From Allantophomopsis cytisporea (lineage: Eukaryota; Ascomycota; Leotiomycetes; Phacidiales; Phacidiaceae), in the NCBI GenBank assembly GCA_024752435.1, contig CP103032.1:992001-1056000 (forward strand): a stretch of 64,000 nt of DNA. Direction: 5' to 3'. Below, one piece after another: positions 48,975 through 61,877 of the stretch. The notes under the pieces are model-generated. The model was not told the origin of the DNA and searched no databases. It worked only from the letters and a program-made list of their open reading frames with translations. Position numbers and translations under genes: made by a program. The first letter of the stretch is position 1. Each line of letters opens with the position of its first letter.

Positions 48975-50112
48975 ATGCCTAAAGAGCTGGAACGAAGACG
49001 AAGACGAAGACGAAGGGGGAATAATGAGTGAATTCGATCTGATCTGATCTATCTAATCACACACACAGTATGTACGTACATGCACATTCACTCTTTCATA
49101 CATAATAACTACAACAATGCTCGCTCCTCAATACTTCCTTTATTAAAGTGAACGGTACCAGGGTAGCTATGCTTATGTTCTGTTACTTTCTGTTACAACT
49201 TGAATGTCGTGTACGTGGATGATCATGCAAGTTGGGGGCCACTTCTGAGTTACAGAGTTGAGCAATTAGCTGCTTCAAGATGATTGCTCAGAATGAGGTT
49301 GAGTATCAGCGATAATTTCTCTCTTTCTCTCTCTTCCCCTCACCAAAGGTAATCGTCAATCAATCCTACTCCTCCCCTTTCTTTTTCTGTCTCCTTCATC
49401 TATCTCTTCATGTCCTCTCTTCTCGCCATCATCTCTATACTTTTTTATACCTTCGCAACATCTTCCCAATAATCTCTGCACATCATGCACCTCTGACAGT
49501 TAACGGATCAGGTTCGTCTCAATGGCACTCAACTCAAAATTTGGCCCCAAATGACGTATCCCACTCGCATTTCCCTCCCCTCCCCTCGCGCTGCGTGACC
49601 TGCAAGTCACCAATGCGGGATGATGCGGTCAGATCAATGAGAGTAACAGCGACATATTCAACCAATAGCCAGTGGTGAGCAATCACCAAACTACCCAAAA
49701 CGATCCAAGTCCACACATTCAATGCAAACCCATCGTCAATCACTGCATCACAGCACTATTTTCGGATGAGTCCGAACCTTATCGCTACGATAAGCAACAG
49801 AGGTTGCGTTGCGACATGATCACTGGACTTTCACTTGACGGGGGAGGGATAAGGGAGGGGAAAGGTGAGAAACGCCGAGATCAGTGCACAGTGCTGCTGA
49901 CGCCGAGACCACTCCACGCATTGAGCAACCCCCTTGAACAAAGGGAGCACCAGGAAGGGGGCATTGAGCACATCAAGGAGCACTGAAAGCATCAATCTTG
50001 TGATGATAGTAACCCCCCTGCTCCGAAATAAACAGCCTGAACGTGGTTCTCGCGCGTTGCGAAGAATTTTCCATGGACAAGCCGGTGGTGCTGCGAGTCA
50101 AGTCACTGTGGG

Positions 50113-50144
50113 AGCTGAGGAGCTGAGGAGCTGAGAAGCTGAGT
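50113..50144. repeat. 10-bp repeat GAGCTGAGGA x3
   Basis: Three tandem decamers, the last drifting to GAGCTGAGAAGCTGAG. Confidence 0.8.
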
Positions 50145-51185
50145 GAAATGAAAGGTCCGCGCTGGACTGACGGAGCAGGCCGTCAAAAACCGCCAGTGCC
50201 TCGTGGAGGTCAGAGCCACATCGTAATCTCGATTGCTGGCTACGTGGTCCATGTCGATGGGGGGAAACTGATGGGAATCAATGGGGAAGAAGCTTAACTA
50301 TTACATTATTTGCGGGAAGATCGGGCAGCAATTCTGCCTTTCATTTTATTACTTGGAGAAAACTGACGTGTGAAAAGGTGAATGAAGATGTGGCGGTGCA
50401 CTTCGCTTAATAATCCTCAATTGGGAGGGGAAGTTTATCATTGCGGTCGTCAACATTTTGATGTGATGAAAACGGCTTTACAGGAGTTGCTATACCAATA
50501 GAATCGTAAATTGAATTGAGCTTTCTTGAATGTCATTGCGTGTATTCCTTCGAAGAACTTCCGATGGGAACTCTGACTGGAATGGAATTTAAACGGTGAT
50601 CGAAATCATTACGTGTACAGAGGGGTTGACATTGTTGGGAGTGCTTCTTGAACCTCGGGTCTTGCGACCAGGTATGAAAGGAGATTGTCCTACTGTTCTC
50701 ATTTGTTCTCATTTGTTGTTGTACAAAGAATTAGATCCCTCATTCACTATATAGCTGTCGATGACTCTATAATTTTGAACAAGTCCGTATGTCTTGGCGA
50801 CTACGCAGTATTAGTAATACTAAATAACTATGAGACTCTTGATATATGCGTAACATTCTATCACTTTCTTGCTCGAAATAGTTGCCTGACTTGAGAGCCA
50901 CATAACTCTCTTGATTTCATGAGTGGGTTTCCTCAAGCGTGCCTATGACGGTGGTGGGAGATATGTATGTACCAGAGGACGATCGTGTGCTACAACGCAC
51001 CCAACCAGATAGATTATTTTTGTAGATTTAAGTATCATGAGACCCTAACCAACTAACTCGACCAGAGTAATCATAAGCTCTGAAGATAGAGTCGACGATA
51101 AAAATCTAGGGGCATAAAGCATGTGGTTATATTTTCTTTGCCACATGAGTAGAAGAAAAGAATCGTAAAAGTCTGCTACATATGA

Positions 51186-51775
51186 TCAGAGACGAGACAG
51201 TACCTTAAGACCATTAAATATGAAGAACGTAAAAATGCTACTTATAAGCTCAATCAATTCTGGGAGGATAGTTCGAATACATATGTAAACAGGGTGAGGA
51301 ACTTGGAACACCAGGCTTTAGATATGAAGTCCATATCCGCAACGTTGAATAGATAAACTTATATAAACTATCTATTACTCGATAACACAGGCAAGACTGC
51401 CAGGATATGCTGCTATATCTTGGCATTGGCTTAAGCACTATTATAGTCTAGGAGAATGAAAGAACAGGCAAAGAATGGGCAAAGAGCTTATTATTGTGGA
51501 CTAAAGATTCCGATACTATGAAGAGGTTTACTATACAGATGAATTAGGAGGACCAATCTTCATTCCATTATCCACTCGTGATGCTATACCAGTCTCCACT
51601 TTGCTGTTGAACTTTGACTCATAAAGGAGGTCTATAGGGGAATTATGACGAGAAAGAAAACGATGAAGACGTTCGAAAACTAAACTATGGTGATGCTTTT
51701 GAACTATATTTTAGAAACATACCAGACCACTTTTTCAGAATGGTTTCATTGTTATTCATGTTATTTTGTACTTAG
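51186..51775 (+). pseudogene. Possible decayed coding sequence, family unrecognised
   Basis: Three successive protein-like open segments lie on the plus strand in three different frames. 51186-51356 contains KLNQFWEDSSNTYVNRVRNL. 51367-51624 contains ARLPGYAAISWHWLKHYY and DELGGPIFIPLSTRDAIPVS with two in-frame stops (TGA, TAA). 51638-51775 contains GDAFELYFRNIPDHFFRMVS. The stops could come from TGG by C-to-T change on the opposite strand, as in repeat-induced point mutation. A retrotransposon gag-like origin crossed my mind for the first segment but is unsupported. Chance open frames in AT-rich DNA are the main alternative. Confidence 0.3.
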
Positions 51776-52386
51776 TAAAGAGAGAGCTTTAAAGCTTGCT
51801 TTCAATTTTATGTAATGCAGACTCGTACATAAAGGATATCTAGCAAAAATCGATACTTGCGAGTTTGATGTGACACGTGTTCTCGTAATATAGAATGCTC
51901 TATTAAAACTTCATTCGTAGAACTAGTTTTAACAGAGCGCATCTGCCTCTAGCATAATGTCACACAAAGTGTAAGATCGTAAGGTAGTCTAGGATTGTGA
52001 GCCGAGAAATAACAATGCGTAGATTGCGGAACCAAGATAGGACGTAATAGTATGAAGTACATAGCGTAAGTAAATAGGATACGTATTTAGGTGTTTCTTT
52101 TTGTAGGCATTTCCCGAGTTTGACAACGTCCGGTGATGACGTTCCAAGGTAAGAATACGAATATCAAGAGAAGAGCATAGGTTTGGGGACCGACGTGATA
52201 AAGTATTAGCATTGTACAATGTCAAGAGCTTGATTAACTATTGTATTGACCAATAAGCAGTCAGTGAGAGAAGGCGTGAAGCCCTCGTCGTACTACAAGC
52301 AGATACTTTGTTTCAACTCTTAGCATACACAGGGGCGACTTTTCTGTCTGCAGATCTGACGTTGAAATCTGTTCTGGTTGTTCAAA

Positions 52387-52600
52387 ATGTCGTTTGACTA
52401 TCTCACGATCGTTGACTTTCTGCTAGAAGAAAACGAAGACTCGAAGTACATAACATTCGTTACTCAAGACTCCTTGTGGTGGCATTTGAAACTGAAACAG
52501 CGTTGCCTCGAGAATCGCGATGATCATTTCAAGTATCGGCAGGATTATGAAACAATAAATACTGGGGAACGGCATAACCCCAAGATCTACCAAGATTCCG
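52387..52600 (+). CDS. Candidate small exon, hypothetical
   Basis: An ATG at 52387 opens 71 codons (MSFDYLTIVDFLLEENEDSK...) that end right at a consensus GTAAGT donor (52601). The composition is charged and ordered-looking. I could not find a convincing downstream exon; fragments such as RRRLTAKHLNRIRQILLS lie near 52705-52760 in another frame. It may be the start of a broken or unrecognised gene. Without expression or homology evidence this is weak. Confidence 0.2.
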
Positions 52601-53576
52601 GTAAGTCTTGGTGAAGTCAAAGTCATATAGTCACGTGTAATCCGAAGAATATCCCGGGTCCCCACAATTCCTACCGAAGCTGACAACGATCTCTGGGGAA
52701 GACAAGGCAAGGCGTCGGCTTACGGCTAAGCATCTTAATCGAATACGGCAAATTTTGCTGTCCATACTTATTCAACAGAAATCAAACGTTCATTCTTTTA
52801 TTGTGCAGTGCATCGATGTGTTGAGATTTATACTTTCTACAACGTTATCGAGACGTCAAGAAGGGCCAGGAGACGCTGTTCAACATTTGCCGACATATAA
52901 AACGGGGGGATGATAGCGTGACGTGTATGCAAGTCAGCATGTAGAACCACAAGCTTTCGGCACATCGATTTCAGACACCAAGAACACCAAAATACGGAGA
53001 GGCTACATTCATTCTCGACTTCTCCTTCCCGATTGCAACTACCGATCTACACAATGACAGCGGCAGCTAACATCTGATTGTCTTAGCCATTGCATTGTCA
53101 GTGATCAATAAGCGTCAAATCGAACTGCCGTGATGACCAAGTCTTGCCGTAGAGCTCTTTTTACTTCGACGCTCTCCATGCGAGCTACAACTGGCATTGG
53201 CGCGTACATGGATAATTTGCGTACTGCACTTCAACGGCGTAACACCACACAACATAGTGGACGCCCGTTGATATGGCGCGGAGCTGAAGACATGCATCGC
53301 ACAGTATGCCCCGTTCCCTCCACAGCATTCCACCGAACATGTATGTCAATCATGGTATAGGTTGTACGAGTAACCGGCGGGCTGCCTTTTTGAAATACGA
53401 CGCAGGTGGGATTTCTCCTTTATTCTTGTTTCGTCACATCTCATGGTCCTCTAAAGATCCGTTGCAAAGTTTGGTTCTTAAGTCCTGGGCGTTCTCCTAT
53501 CATTTCTCTGCCATACTGTGCCTTTACTTTGCATTCTTCCAGCTGTTCCGCTTCTTTCCCATCAAGTAATTCAAGA

Positions 53577-55379
53577 ATGGTGGCAGAATCAGTTCTTCCT
53601 TTGCTTATCCAGCACTGGCCCCTCATACTTTGCGTAACCTTAATAACATATCTTCTTCGAAATCGTTTCTACCATGGGTTGAACGATGTCCCTGGACCGC
53701 TGCTGGCCTCCTTCACCGACTGGTGGCGCTTTATAGATGTGTATAAGCGCCGGCCTGAAGTCACCCATCTCAAGTTACACGCGAAGCATGGAGATGTGGT
53801 ACGAATGGGCCCGAACCTCTTGAGTTTCTCGAATCCGTCTGCTCTCAAGACAATTTATGGCTTGAACAAGGGATTCACCAAGGTATGAGTGCGTTAAGTG
53901 AGATGGTTACAGTTGCTGATGACCTTCGTAGTCTGAGTTCTACCCTGTCCAACAATCTGTGGCTGGTGGTCGAAGACTTCCCTCACTCTTTTCAACAACT
54001 TCCGAATCTTTCCATGCTCAACTTAGACGCAGCGTCAACAGTGCCTTCTCCATGACCACTCTCATTCAGTATGAGCCATTCGTAGACTCCACAACTGAGA
54101 TATTTCTCTCTCAAACAAAGAAATTGTACTCAACAGGTCAGAGTTGCGACTTTGCGAAATGGCTGCAATTCTATGCATTCGATGTAATAGGAGAGATGAC
54201 CTACAGTAAACGCCATGGATTCATAGAAGAGAACAAGGACATTGATGGCATCGTCGAATATCTGGGAGGACTGTTCGACTATGTTGCTCCGGTACGTTTT
54301 CCATTCCAAGATCGAAAGATGAATCTGACACTCTTGATAGATTGGACAAATTCCAGTTCTCGACCTTCTGTTCTTGAAGAACCCAGTGTATCTACTCCTG
54401 TCACGATTTGGTCTCGTCGATTCAACATTCCCTGTCGCAAAATTCGCACAAGACCGCATGGATGAACGATATCCAAAAGAGAAGTCCGAACTTCTCCCTT
54501 CAGTCGAACCCAAACAACAACAGCCTGATCTCCTCTCGAAATTTATCCAAGCCAAGGACAACCGACCAGAGTTCATGAATGATGGTCTTGTCAAAACAAT
54601 GGCCGTATCAATGGCCTTCGCCGGTTCCGAAACAACAGCCATCTCCCTTTCAGCAGTCTTCTATTACCTTCTCAAGAACCCATGGACAATGGACAAGCTC
54701 AATCTCGAGCTCAACACCGCCGCAAAGGAAGGGAATTTTGGCAACACATCGACAGGCCTCGTGACTTGGGCTGAGGCCCAACGTCTCCCTTACCTCGACG
54801 CCTGCATCAAAGAGGCCTTCCGCCTTCACCCTGCAGCAGGTCTCGTCATTGAGCGCGTCGTGCCGCCACAGGGGGTTGAGATATGTGGTCGGCACGTTCG
54901 CGGTGGGACGATTGTCGGTTGCAATGCGTGGGTCATTCACCGACGACCTGAAGTCTTTGGTGAGGATGTAGACACCTTCCGGCCGGAGAGATGGCTGGTT
55001 GATGAGACGAAAAATCGCGAAGCCGAGGAGAAGAGGATCAGAGAGATGAATGGCACGATGATGCAGTTTGGGATGGGAGCGAGGACGTGTATTGGAAAGA
55101 ACATCAGTCTGCTCGAGATCTATAAGCTCGTCCCAAGCTTGTGAGTATGCTGCTCCCTTTGTGAGAATATGGCTGACAATTTGTAGCCTGAGACGATTCG
55201 AGGTGCAACTTGAATTCCCGGAGCAGGAATGGAAATTGCAGAATGTAAGCTCGTATCCCTTCGCCTCTTACTTCTCACCTTGCTTGAGGGATTGCTGACA
55301 TGTCTAGTCATGGTTCGTGCGTCAGCTTAACTTCCGCACGATCTTTAAGGAAAAGGATCTCGTGCAGCCGGCTATATGA
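53577..55379 (+). CDS. Cytochrome P450 monooxygenase, pisatin-demethylase-like (531 aa)
   Basis: Heme-thiolate monooxygenase anchored in the ER. Model: exons 53577-53882, 53932-54291, 54341-55140, 55187-55244 and 55308-55379 (introns 46-63 nt), 531 aa. An N-terminal anchor LPLLIQHWPLILCVTLITYL is followed by the hinge DVPGPLLASF. The I-helix is SMAFAGSETTAIS, the ExxR is EAFR, and the heme loop FGMGARTCIGKNISLLEIYK places the ligand at about Cys472. The GKNISLLE..K..P tail is typical of the fungal group containing pisatin demethylase (CYP57-like), which acts on phenolic plant compounds and other substrates; the actual substrate is unknown. It stands alone, with no biosynthetic or catabolic partner within several kb. 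Confidence 0.92.
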
Positions 55380-57150
55380 GAAAGTAGATTGAATAATGAC
55401 TGAAGCTACGGGGAAGTCGATACTGCTTTTATGACAAGATATGAAATTGCGGGGTTTTCAGCATGGGTGACAGACTATGGCGTGTTTCTTTCTGCAGGCG
55501 AAGTAGGTGTATTGATGCATTCGGATGCATCTTAACACTGAGCGAATGGATGGCAACATATTCTTAGGAACAATCAGCGAAATGAGCTGAACCCTACAAC
55601 GACGCGGTTGTGGGACCCGTAGTTCGGTAGTCTGACACATGGGACTTCTCATCAATTTCCTTGAGATATTTGGTAATATAGGAATTATTTTATCAATACT
55701 GAGGATATGCAATCGAAGCTCATTGACCTATGCGCAGAAGGCCATCCATCGCTTTAGGCCTCTTAAGACCAGGCCTGCGACTATGAACTGGTGTCAATGG
55801 CCGGGTACCTTATATTCCGGTCGATGATAAGGGTTCATTCTAGAAGAGGCTATTGGATGTAGACTTTATGGTTATGCTTCTGGTGCCTCTTTACCGAATT
55901 CTATGGATCCTTCAATCAACTCAAATACAATATCGATTTCCAATTCCACCGTCATGTATTCTAGACACAACTGATAAATGATGCGATTTTGTAGGCTCAG
56001 GTGTTTTTTTTTTTCTTTCCTTTCTTGCTTTTAATAATTAGACTTGGGAACTGCGAAATTGAATAATGAAGTGTACAGGGCAAAGGGTTATGTATGTATG
56101 TATGTATATTGGTGGATAGTAGGATTGGGTGTGGTTGAAATTGACTTGGCTTACTCCAGGATCTACTGTACCAGTGAGAACCCCGCATTTCCCCAGCTGC
56201 AGTAGTCAACAGTGTCGATTTTATCTAACCACGTAAGGTAGAGAGAGAGTGAGGTGTGTACTGTACCTGCGTGCACCCAATTAATCATTCATATTCCTTC
56301 TCATGAAAACTCTCCCTCGTCTTGCTTACCTGGTTTATCTCAAGACCATTTCTCAATTACTCAAATACTTCCAAAACCCTATTTATCATCCTGTTGTCCT
56401 ATTTCGACTATCTATGGATACTCCTTGGTGACATTATGTAGCCATTATATACACCTTCGTATTCAGATGCTCGCTGTCACTTGTGCATGATGTGGTCTGA
56501 CCATTACGCGCAAGCAAAAAGGATTATTGATGTACATCTAGAGCATCCAATTTCTCCATGTCTGTAGTGGTGCTACGCATTGTATACACCAGTAAGCCTC
56601 AGCTCTTCAAATAGTTAACCTTTCACCCCTCACCTTTGTCCCAAATCGTACCAGAGTATATATGTCTAGAACAGCCGTTCCACTCTTCGGGCCCTCACGC
56701 AGCCGGCCACACTACTACCATGGCTCAAGCCTCAACCAGTCAGAATGCCACTGCTGTACTACTTAGAAACGGGCTGTGCAAGCTCGTGATAATACTCTTT
56801 CTTGTCGTTGTGGAAGGAGAATATCGAATAGAACTGACAGCAACTTATCCTCATGCATACACTTTCCCCCCCCAGAGAGCTGAGCTGACTGCTTTGGTGC
56901 AGTAGCTCATCGCAGTTGGGTCCTTCCTTGAACTATCTAATGGTATGATACGGAAGCAGTATTGACTATTGACTATTGACTGAGCTTTAATCTCACCATG
57001 ATATCTAGCTTATTGTACAAGATACTGGAGAATAACAGATACATAAACCCTTCCTCAACATCCAATTCTCTCAAATTTGCTCAGTTAGTCTCCTTGGCCT
57101 TTACTTCCTATCCAGAAAATTAAAATTATCTACTGCTTTCCTCAATCATC
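55380..57150. other. Intergenic upstream of the cupredoxin gene
   Basis: 1.8 kb with no recognised gene. A (TATG)n microsatellite lies near 56088-56107 and a T10 run near 56005. The C/T-rich stretch just before 57151 is a likely leader. Confidence 0.55.
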
Positions 57151-58070
57151 ATGCATTCCTCAACACCTATCCTCCTCGCCGCCCTATCGCTGGCCTCGGC
57201 CGCAACTATAACCGTCGAAGTAGGCGAGACAGGGCTCGTCTTCAACCCCGATAGTGTGACGGCTGCGGTCGGTGATGTAGTCGAGTTCAAATTCTACAGC
57301 CCGCACAGCGTGATTCAAGGGTCATTCGATTCGCCATGCAGCGTGGGAAGCGTAACCAATGGCTTTGCATCCGGAGTAGTCAATGGGCAGAGCAGTGGTG
57401 ATGTGCGTTCCTCTCAGTCCCCCCTCACTCCCCTCTCCACAACCCCAAACCGGGAAACAAGAAGAAGAAAAAACAAAGACAGAACAAAAACGAAGCTTCG
57501 TGCTGGTGTAATCTAGTAATTAACGGGTAATACACAATACAGGGCGACGTCTTTCAAGTAACAATCAACTCCACAAACCCAATCTACTACTACTGCGGCG
57601 TGCCCGGCCATTGCCAGGCCGGAATGGTAGGAGCCATCAACCCCTCATCATCCGACACGGTATCAGCCTACAAATCAGCATCAGAGGGCACAAAGTCGAC
57701 GACAGGTCCAGACGGCGTGCAAGGCGGCGTACTCGGCGCAGCAAGCAGCGGCGGCGACGACGACAGCTCAAGCTCAAGCTCAAGCTCAAGCTCAAGCTCC
57801 GATTCTGCGACGTCGACGTCGACTTCGTCCGCTTCGGGTACTTCGGGTACTTCGGGTACTTCGGCGACGTCGACGTCAGCCACGGGAACGGGAACGCAAT
57901 CGTCGTCGGCTACGTCGGAGACTGCTTCGCGTACTTCGGGGGCCGCGGCTAGTGCTACGTCTGCTGCTGCGGCTGCGACTTCGACAGGTGCTGCGGCTAC
58001 AGTGCACGAGTGGCTTTCCTACAGTGGGATGATTGCGCTGACGGGTGGGTTGGTTGCTCTGATGGCCTAG
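57151..58070 (+). CDS. GPI-anchored extracellular cupredoxin-like protein, Ser-rich
   Basis: Secreted blue-copper-fold protein attached to the plasma membrane or wall; function unknown. Model: exons 57151-57402 and 57543-58070 (140-nt intron, GTGCGT donor, the phase that keeps frame), 259 aa. A signal peptide ILLAALSLASAATIT starts the protein. The cupredoxin domain (about 18-120) has a first ligand His in YSPHSVIQ and YYYCGVPGHCQAGM, supplying Cys, His and Met for a type 1 copper site. A second pair of cysteines could form a disulfide. A long Ser/Thr/Ala linker then runs to a C-terminal hydrophobic tail (SGMIALTGGLVALMA) typical of GPI addition. Part of the Ser run is coded by a pure hexamer repeat. 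Such proteins are abundant in Pezizomycotina. Confidence 0.9.
57767..57801. repeat. In-frame AGCTCA hexamer repeat, poly-Ser
   Basis: About six tandem AGCTCA units code for consecutive serines in the cupredoxin linker. A second repeat, ACTTCGGGT x3, lies at about 57840-57866. Confidence 0.8.
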
Positions 58071-58452
58071 TCCGGGGATGGGTAGGGCTGAGAGGGGTTG
58101 GAGTTAGATAATTCAAACAATCTGCTATTGTGTCTTCACGAGAATGTATGTTGATATTTGGTAAACTCGTATCATGAGTTAATTTGGACCCTCGATCAGA
58201 AGAGTGACTGTTGCGAATGCTAACAAATCGTAATCAGGGTTTGAGACTTTGTCAGGACTAGTAGTTTTGGCTGCACAACACATAAAAAGTGCAGATATCT
58301 TCCATTGTGGCTACCAGTACACGAGGAAACAAATCTACTCGGTCAAAGAAACTAACTTTCCCTCCAACTCCAAACTCCGGCAGTTGCATCGCAAATGACC
58401 ATGCACACCGACATGCGTCCCCACCACAGATAAGACAAGCAAATAAGCCCAG
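58071..58452. other. Convergent 3' spacer
   Basis: 382 bp between converging genes. No feature beyond presumed 3' ends. Confidence 0.55.
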
Positions 58453-61400
58453 CTACCGCTCAAACTCCACAAACTTCTGCGTAGCCGTACTCGCCGAACT
58501 CCCACTTCTCTTCCTGGGCTCCGGAACAGTAAGAGCCTCTCTCTTAACCTGTGTTGCTCCCTCTGCCTCGGCCTCAGCATCCGCCCCCGAGAGCAAGTCC
58601 AGATCTTCGGATCGTACACCTCTCCGTTCCGTTTCTCCATTAAAGGCACGGATACTGCGGCCATCATCCTCATCCTCCTCGTCTTCGTCACCGCGGTGTA
58701 TAGAAGAACCCGAGTGAGCATTCTTCTCGAGCTCGCGTTGCGCCTCGTCCATTCGGCGCTTGACCTCAGCCGCGACACGCATACCGTCTGTAACAATGTT
58801 GTCAAGGACTCCACGCAATCCCTTGCCAGGTGGGACGATGCCTCCAGCCGAGCCGCCGACTCCAACAGCACGGCTACTGGAAGCGGAGGAGGTACTGGCA
58901 CGGAAGCCGATGTTGGTAAAGGTGGTGAGGGTTGAGGACGATTGAAGCTTGGCAGGCAGCACGACGTCGCTGATGCGGAAAGAGGCGGGGAAGGAGGACT
59001 CAAAGAATTGCTCGAGGAGCTCATCGGCAAGGACGACCATGCGGAAGGTGGGGAGGGTGATGTGCAGGGGGTGCGCAGGGTCGAGGGCTGCATTTGCGGA
59101 CGTAGTTTGCGAGAGCTTGCGAGTTGGGCTTGGGCGGGAAGAAGAAGGGGATGAAACGTCGAGCTTGGTTGGGTCGGGTGTGGCTGCATCGGGACCGAGG
59201 TCGAGGAGGTCTTCTTCATCTTCATCGTCGCCAATGCTAAATGCTGCAACGTCCTTCTCTACTTCGTCTACACCATTGGTAGAAGTCTCCTTGTTTTGTG
59301 GATGGTCGGGATCAGCATACTCGAAACATCTGCGGATGAAGGCGCTGACGCTATTCAGGAATCGCTCATTCGTAGTACCAACAGGATCTTCTTGCATGCG
59401 AACATTCTCGGCCTCATACTCACTTAGTCCTAGCACGGAGGCTGACGGGGTCAATGATCCATCAAGTCCTCTTCGAGACAAAAACAAAAGGGCCTCGGAT
59501 ATCCTCAAGATACCTTCACGATCGACCTTCCCATCACCATCGTCGTCGTACAGTTCAAAGAAATATGTAATACTGCCCATGATATCTCGAGTTCCCTTGA
59601 TCTGTGCAAGGCCTGTCACGACGTTCTGTAAAGTCAATGCAGATTGCATCTCAGTATCCCAGCGCCTGAATAAAAGCTGCATGAATTCATGATCAGCAGG
59701 TTCTGGATTGCCAGCACCCCAAGGCGACATGGATGTTTCACGACGTCGGGTACTGTTTCCAAAGTATGAATGTGGTTCTTTTGGTGGGACATCCTTCTCT
59801 GGTGGTGTTGGGGAATCTGAAATGGCCCATCTCGCCATACCAGCCAAGAATTCTCTAAATGCGTCATAGTCCATCAGAGTAGGACTGGGTCCTAACCCCA
59901 CTCTTCCCTTCTCTATGTTCTGCGTGTCACCAAGTCCAGTAATAATTTGGCTGGCTCTGGCATTCGCTGCCTTCTCTCGTCTTTCGGTTTCCTCCTGGAT
60001 CATCTGCATGCGTTGCTGTCTCTCATAAAGAATGGCATAAAATCTGTCGTATAATGCACCAAGGTCATCGACACTGAGGCGCTTGCTTTCAGGGCCGAGG
60101 TTTCTAATGGATGTACGCTTTGCAAAACTTTCAATACTGTTGAGGACGTTGTCTTTATGTTTCATGCGCTGCTCGGTGATGCTGTTTTGTGTAATGCCTG
60201 CAAATTCCTTGAATGCAACAACCATAAGCTCCTGGAAACGTGTGACCGCGCGCAATTTGGCGTTTTCGGACTTTGGATGTGCAGATTCGTCCAGTTTTGA
60301 AAAGTAGGACTTCAAAACAGAAATAAATGCTCCGTCATCAGTTGCATCGAGGAGCTCTTCGCCATTGATTCGTAAGATTGCCAATCCAACTTGAAAAAGG
60401 ACTTTCGGGCCCTCGAGGAAGAACACATCAAGGACTCGGAAGGCGAAAACCAATGGCATGCTGTTAATGTATAATGATAAGAACCATGGTAATGATACAA
60501 CGGATAGTTGTACGTCAGACTTGACCAAATGCTCCCATAGGATTGGCATAGTCTTTTCAACAAGAGACTCAAAAACGCGCTGGTCTAAAAGTGTGCCATA
60601 CATGGTTGTTGAATAGTATCCTGGTAATAGTCGATCACAGAGTGTTGACAAAAGGCAGAAGGCTTGAGCTTCAGACATGTAGATAAGAAGTGCCGCAACC
60701 ACAATATTCATGGCCTGACAATATCCGACTTCTTCGTTGATCCAGCTGTAAGCTGTAAGGACTCGACGTAATCGACCGATACCCTCTTCGTTCTGGAAAC
60801 CAGGATATTCTGGCAAACTTCGATTCAAGTCCTTCTCAATTTCATCGATAGCCAGAGATTCCTGTCCTTCAAACTTCTTCAGAGTATCGGTGTATAGTGT
60901 CGGGTTCTCCAGTCGTAGAAACAAAGATCCGGATGTTAATTCCCACATCTCTCCGCGCAATCGATTTGGCAAACCAACACGAATGAGCTTATGAAACGTC
61001 GGTTGTCGGATAAGAGTGACGTTGCGTCCATTCTCCCGCAGATATTCTCCCCACAATCTCATCTTACTTCGATCCCGCAGCTTCCGTGCATCTCCTGGAT
61101 ACCGGAAAAGCATTCCCAAACCAGCATCTGGAGGATCTCCTGCTTTCTTGGCGTCACCAGCAAGTAGATATTCAGAGTAGCATTCTGCCACGACTCGCTT
61201 CAGTTTCCCGACTTCACCGACTCCGGATTTCAAGCCCCTCTTTAGCCCATCACAGAATCTTTCGCACTGCTGTCTACTGCCAGCAAGCTGAATGGTGATT
61301 TTCTGCTGTTGTGTAACTGACTTCGAAGCATCCGTCGTCGATGGAGTAGTAACACCGTTCCACGTCGTGATGGCAAGGGCAAACTGCATCTTATCAGTCA

Positions 61401-61877
61401 CGGTGCTTTTGCGGGGTAGTTTCTCCTGCTTACTTGGTAGCTCTGGCTGTGCAATCTCTCAACACGTCGGATTGCGCACAGAGGAAGAGTGAAGCCATTG
61501 CCTCCCGGCCCAGCTCCGTGCGTTTGTCCCGTGAATCCGGACGATGTGGTTGTGCTGGCCGTCTGCAAAAAGCTGGTTGGTTGTGTGGAGAAGCACAGGA
61601 ATGCTTCACTCAGGTGCAGCTTTCCAACATAATGATAGCCTCGATCGCGATCGCGATCTTTCTCCCCTTGTGTAGCATTTGCGGCATATGTAGTCGGTGG
61701 GGATATGGTCAGCTCGGCCGTGATCTCTTGCAATGGCGTCTGGCTGTCTGGAAGTCGAAATTGGTGTCGGAAGAGAGTGGATTTCGCAGGATTGCGATCA
61801 GATGCGGAGAGATTGAGTGCTTGAGTAGGGTCGATATAGGATTGAGCCTTCTGCACAAGGCTACTCAGGTTAAACAT
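58453..61877 (-). CDS. GRAM-TBC RabGAP with EF-hand-like segment (Gyp2/Mdr1-like)
   Basis: GTPase-activating protein for a Rab in membrane traffic. Model: exons 61877-61434 and 61389-58453 (44-nt intron, GTAAGC donor, branch GTGACTGAT), 1126 aa. The N-terminus holds a GRAM domain split by the intron (GKLHLSEAFLCFST ... LCAIRRVERLH|SYQ|MQFALAITTW). A second GRAM-like stretch follows. The TBC domain (about 288-495) has both catalytic fingers: Arg338 in IEKDLNRSLPEYPGF and Gln373 in VGYCQAMNIV. An EF-hand-like loop YDDDGDGKVDREG lies at about 762-775. The C-terminal third is acidic, serine-rich and probably disordered. GRAM-TBC-EF is the layout of yeast Gyp2/Mdr1 and human TBC1D8/9. It lies 477 bp from a phosphoinositide phosphatase gene on the same strand. 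Confidence 0.93.

Larger units (their letters stand above)
47953..53576. other. 5.6 kb gene desert between PKA and the second P450
   Basis: Divergent interval. The first 1-1.5 kb is probably promoter and leader of the kinase gene. It contains the minisatellites listed separately, an AT-rich section from about 50.7 to 52.3 kb with possible decayed coding fragments, and one candidate small exon at 52387. No intact recognised gene. Confidence 0.5.

Noticed and set aside
58335..59249. 304-codon minus-strand frame inside the RabGAP gene
   Set aside because: It is an alternative frame of the acidic, serine-rich C-terminal coding region of the RabGAP.
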